Origin: Bacteroidales bacterium UBA6408
GTDB lineage: Bacteria > Bacteroidota > Bacteroidia > Bacteroidales > UBA932
Length of the DNA stretch: 9,657 nt
Assembly: GCA_002439805.1 (NCBI GenBank)
Contig: DJPQ01000102.1
Span: forward strand, 1 to 9,657
Reading direction: 5' to 3'
Of the stretch, positions 7,168 to 9,657 are shown piece after piece (the first letter of the stretch is position 1; every line of letters starts with the position of its first letter). The translations under genes and the position numbers were made by a program. The notes beneath the pieces were generated by a model, which worked only from the letters and a program-made list of their open reading frames with translations, had not been told where the DNA came from and ran no database searches.

Positions 7168-9657
7168 TTATAAAATACCTTTGATAGTCAGATTCCAATC
7201 ATCTCCTGCCCTTGAGGCCGTCGCCCCGAACTTCCACGAGAGCTTGCCTCCCCAGTACATGAACGCGGCCCCGAGACCCCGGTCGGACGGGGTCATCGCC
7301 TTCATATAGAGGACGCTGCGGTCCGTGTCCGCGCAGCCCGGAAGCACGACAGGAGTTCTGCCCTCCGACGGGGTCTCAACGCCTGAAGAGAGTTCCGGAG
7401 CGCCGAGCGGCCGGTAGGCGTAGGCCTGACGAACCTGCCCGCGCATTCCGAATGCGGACGCGCCCGCCGCCGGCTCCGAGGTCATTTCATACGAATCCGA
7501 GGTCTTCTTCATCTTGAACGGCCCGATCGGATAGTCGCCGTAGGTGTAGCCCTCGTCAGCCGTGTAGTAGAGCACTGAGCCGGAGGATGTTATGAGGGTA
7601 ATCTCCATGGTGGAGACGGTGTATTTCCGTCCCTGATATTCCTGAATGGCGCATCGCATCCCGGCCTGCCGCCCGTCCTTGCCCATAACCCCGGACATCG
7701 CGTAGAACTTGCCCGCCATAGGGACATACTTGGAAGTGGAAGGGTCAAACACCCTCGCGCAGTAAAGCACGTCGGCGGTTCCGAACGAGCCGTAGTTGGC
7801 GTTCTCTGCGAACACCTGGTTGTTCATTATCGACAGCGTCCCGTCCTCCGGATGGTACTCGCCCTCGACGGTCGCGACAAGCGCATTGCGCGGAGCGGAT
7901 ATGCCCCAGCCGTGGATGTAGTATTTCTTTCCGGTGGTTCCCGGAGCAATCGTGACGGTCATCTTGAGAGGCTTGGAAGAGAGTTCCGAGGTGGAGCTCG
8001 TCACCTCCCATGTCCCGAGCCAGGCCTGCCAGCCGTCAGTGACCTCGCCGGCGGCCTCCGTCTTGAAAGCCTTCTTATAGACAGCGGAGGTCGCGGCGTT
8101 TCCGTTGTAGCCGAAGGCCACAAGATAGTATTCCTTGTCCGGGTCGAGCGATGAAATCTGCACTGCCTTGCTTCCCGTGTTGAGGAAAGCCGCTATTCCT
8201 CCCTGACTCATCAGGTAGGTGTCTATTGCCTTCACAAGGTCGGAGGAGGAAGTGTAGTGGTCCACGAAACTCTTTTCATAGATGTTCCAGAAATACGTGT
8301 CGGTGTTGGCCGCCGTCACGGAGACAATCGCCCCCTTGTCCGTCGGGTTGGTCACCGAAAGAATCAGCGCGTTGCTCTCGCTCTCGCCGGAAAGCGTGAA
8401 CTTCCTGCGGGCGACGGCCGTCGTGGCGTGGTCGAGGTCGTAGCCGAAGGCCACCACGCAGTACTCTGTGCCGGCTGTCATTCCGGAATAGTCCTGATAG
8501 TCCGAGCCTGTGTGGAGATTATTGGCAATGCCGCCGTAGCTTGCGTATGCGCTTTCAAGCTGCATGACGAGCATCTGGTCGTCATCAAGGGCGTCCGCGT
8601 CGGAGCCGAGCAGCACATCATAAAAATATGTCTCGTCGTCCTTTGACGGAGCGACGCTTATCCTTGCCGAAGTCGATGACTTTTCCTCGATTTCGAGCGA
8701 GAAGGTCATGTCGCTGGAGATTATGTTCTCCTTCCTCTTCAGCGTATATGGGCCGACAGGGAAGTTTCCATAGACGAACTGGGACGCGGAGGAGAAATTA
8801 TATATGCTTCCGCCCGCGTAGAGGAAGTAATCCATGCCCGAGAAGGTGTATGGCGCGGCGGAGTCGGCCGTGAACTGGTTGCCGACAACCTGCGCGGCGC
8901 CGTCCTCGTTCTGCCGTCCTATCAGCGCGGCGAAGCCGCCCTCGGTGATGAGGTAGTAGCCGTCGCCGTGGTCGAAGCGCCCGAAGTGGCAGATATAGCC
9001 CGAGACTGAAGAGTCTGAGTAGCGGCTTGCGGTGTAGGCGTTCACGAAGTAGAGATAGCCTGTCTCAGCGTCGAAGCCCGCAAGCACGGGGAGCGTCCTC
9101 GCGATGGATATGCCCCATCCTACCACCTTGTAGCTCTCGCAGAAGACATTTTCGGAAATGATGACGTCGAACGAAACCGGCTTGCCGAGAAGCTCGGCGG
9201 AGGTGCTGGTCACGGTCCATGTGCCGAGCCATTTCCTATAGGCATCCTGAACATCCGCAGACGGCTCGTCGGTCGTGAACTCCTTGACTGAGAACTTGCC
9301 CGCTCCCGCATCCTCGTCATAGACGAACGCGAAGAGGCAGTATTTAGTCGAAGGCTTCAGGCCGGTAAAGGTGTATGTATCAACCCCATAGAGACAATGG
9401 TCGGCGAGCGTTCCGTCAGAATTGAGAACATCGACAATCTGAGCCTCGGTGTATTTCGTCATCTCCGCAACCGGCAGGATGTCCCAATAATACATGATGT
9501 CATTGTGCTCCGGAGTGACCTTCGCCGTGGCTTCCGTGCTTCCGACGTCAATGAGTTCAAACTCGAATCCCATGTTCACCGGAGCTTCCCCCTCGACTGT
9601 CGTAAATTCGGATGAATATATATCCGTGACTATATCCCCGTCGTCCGAAATTCCGTA
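7168..9657 (-). CDS. Multidomain Fn3-like/WLGTW-module surface protein, C-terminal 829 residues
   Basis: The frame is open to the right edge, so the start lies outside. The GTG at 9579 is not a credible start, because codons above it read YGISDDGDIVTD and SSEFTT, the end of another Fn3-like domain. In fragment numbering, Fn3-like domains lie at about 31-131, 316-422 and 430-534; typical motifs are TEYCVVAFGY and KEYYLVAFGY. Beta-rich WLGTW modules lie at 143-308 and 543-718; shared marks are WLGTW-V-T-S, GWGIS and the closing F/YP-V/I-GP. Residues 719-829 form a different tail with RPLGAPEL, VLYMKAMTP and MYWGGKLSWKFGA. The WLGTW modules recall calycin-like barrels, but that is structural guesswork. 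A lipoprotein signal is expected upstream, judging by the neighbours, but cannot be seen. It is probably co-transcribed with the three lipoprotein genes downstream. Function is unknown; an extracellular binding or scaffold role is inferred. Confidence 0.9.
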   Translation of the reverse strand, partial: YGISDDGDIVTDIYSSEFTTVEGEAPVNMGFEFELIDVGSTEATAKVTPEHNDIMYYWDILPVAEMTKYTEAQIVDVLNSDGTLADHCLYGVDTYTFTGLKPSTKYCLFAFVYDEDAGAGKFSVKEFTTDEPSADVQDAYRKWLGTWTVTSTSAELLGKPVSFDVIISENVFCESYKVVGWGISIARTLPVLAGFDAETGYLYFVNAYTASRYSDSSVSGYICHFGRFDHGDGYYLITEGGFAALIGRQNEDGAAQVVGNQFTADSAAPYTFSGMDYFLYAGGSIYNFSSASQFVYGNFPVGPYTLKRKENIISSDMTFSLEIEEKSSTSARISVAPSKDDETYFYDVLLGSDADALDDDQMLVMQLESAYASYGGIANNLHTGSDYQDYSGMTAGTEYCVVAFGYDLDHATTAVARRKFTLSGESESNALILSVTNPTDKGAIVSVTAANTDTYFWNIYEKSFVDHYTSSSDLVKAIDTYLMSQGGIAAFLNTGSKAVQISSLDPDKEYYLVAFGYNGNAATSAVYKKAFKTEAAGEVTDGWQAWLGTWEVTSSTSELSSKPLKMTVTIAPGTTGKKYYIHGWGISAPRNALVATVEGEYHPEDGTLSIMNNQVFAENANYGSFGTADVLYCARVFDPSTSKYVPMAGKFYAMSGVMGKDGRQAGMRCAIQEYQGRKYTVSTMEITLITSSGSVLYYTADEGYTYGDYPIGPFKMKKTSDSYEMTSEPAAGASAFGMRGQVRQAYAYRPLGAPELSSGVETPSEGRTPVVLPGCADTDRSVLYMKAMTPSDRGLGAAFMYWGGKLSWKFGATASRAGDDWNLTIKGIL

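Overview
The window looks like a piece of a Bacteroidota (Bacteroidales) chromosome. The evidence is BACON-type domains, lipoprotein signals followed by acidic or Lys-acidic residues, FISUMP-like and BspA-like surface repeats, the absence of Shine-Dalgarno sequences, and a TAnnTTTG-type promoter element. The fairly high GC content, judged by eye, would suit an Alistipes-like gut member, but that genus is an inference. Every credible gene lies on the minus strand, so transcription runs from right to left. The long plus-strand ORFs are shadows.

Layout in transcription order. (1) 9657-7168: the C-terminal 829 residues of a large multidomain protein whose start lies beyond the right edge. It has fibronectin-III-like modules alternating with WLGTW-type beta-rich modules. 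(2) 7098-5845: a 417-residue lipoprotein with two BACON domains and a C-terminal domain that resembles the WLGTW module of the gene before it. (3) 5827-2432: an 1131-residue lipoprotein with three BACON domains, a PKD-like domain and about 23 leucine-rich repeats of about 27 residues. (4) 2409-772: a 545-residue lipoprotein with one BACON domain, an ANCY...GNAVIAV...WSWHIW domain and a FISUMP-like C-terminal half. Gaps between these genes are 69, 17 and 22 bases, so they probably form one operon whose promoter lies to the right of the window.

(5) The stretch 606-771 is noncoding. It holds a GC-rich hairpin (719-739) and an 18-of-19 matched inverted repeat (652-702) that overlaps a perfect TAnnTTTG -7 box. 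(6) 605-1: the first 201 codons of aspartate ammonia-lyase (aspA), cut by the left edge.

The lipoproteins are best read as a set of cell-surface proteins made together, with modules for binding glycans or proteins. No catalytic domain is visible in any of them. The substrate or partner cannot be read from the sequence. The most unusual items are the co-directional cluster with shared modules, the 27-residue LRR variant with a cysteine ladder, and the symmetric promoter/operator region before aspA. I saw no transposon, CRISPR array, tRNA or rRNA.
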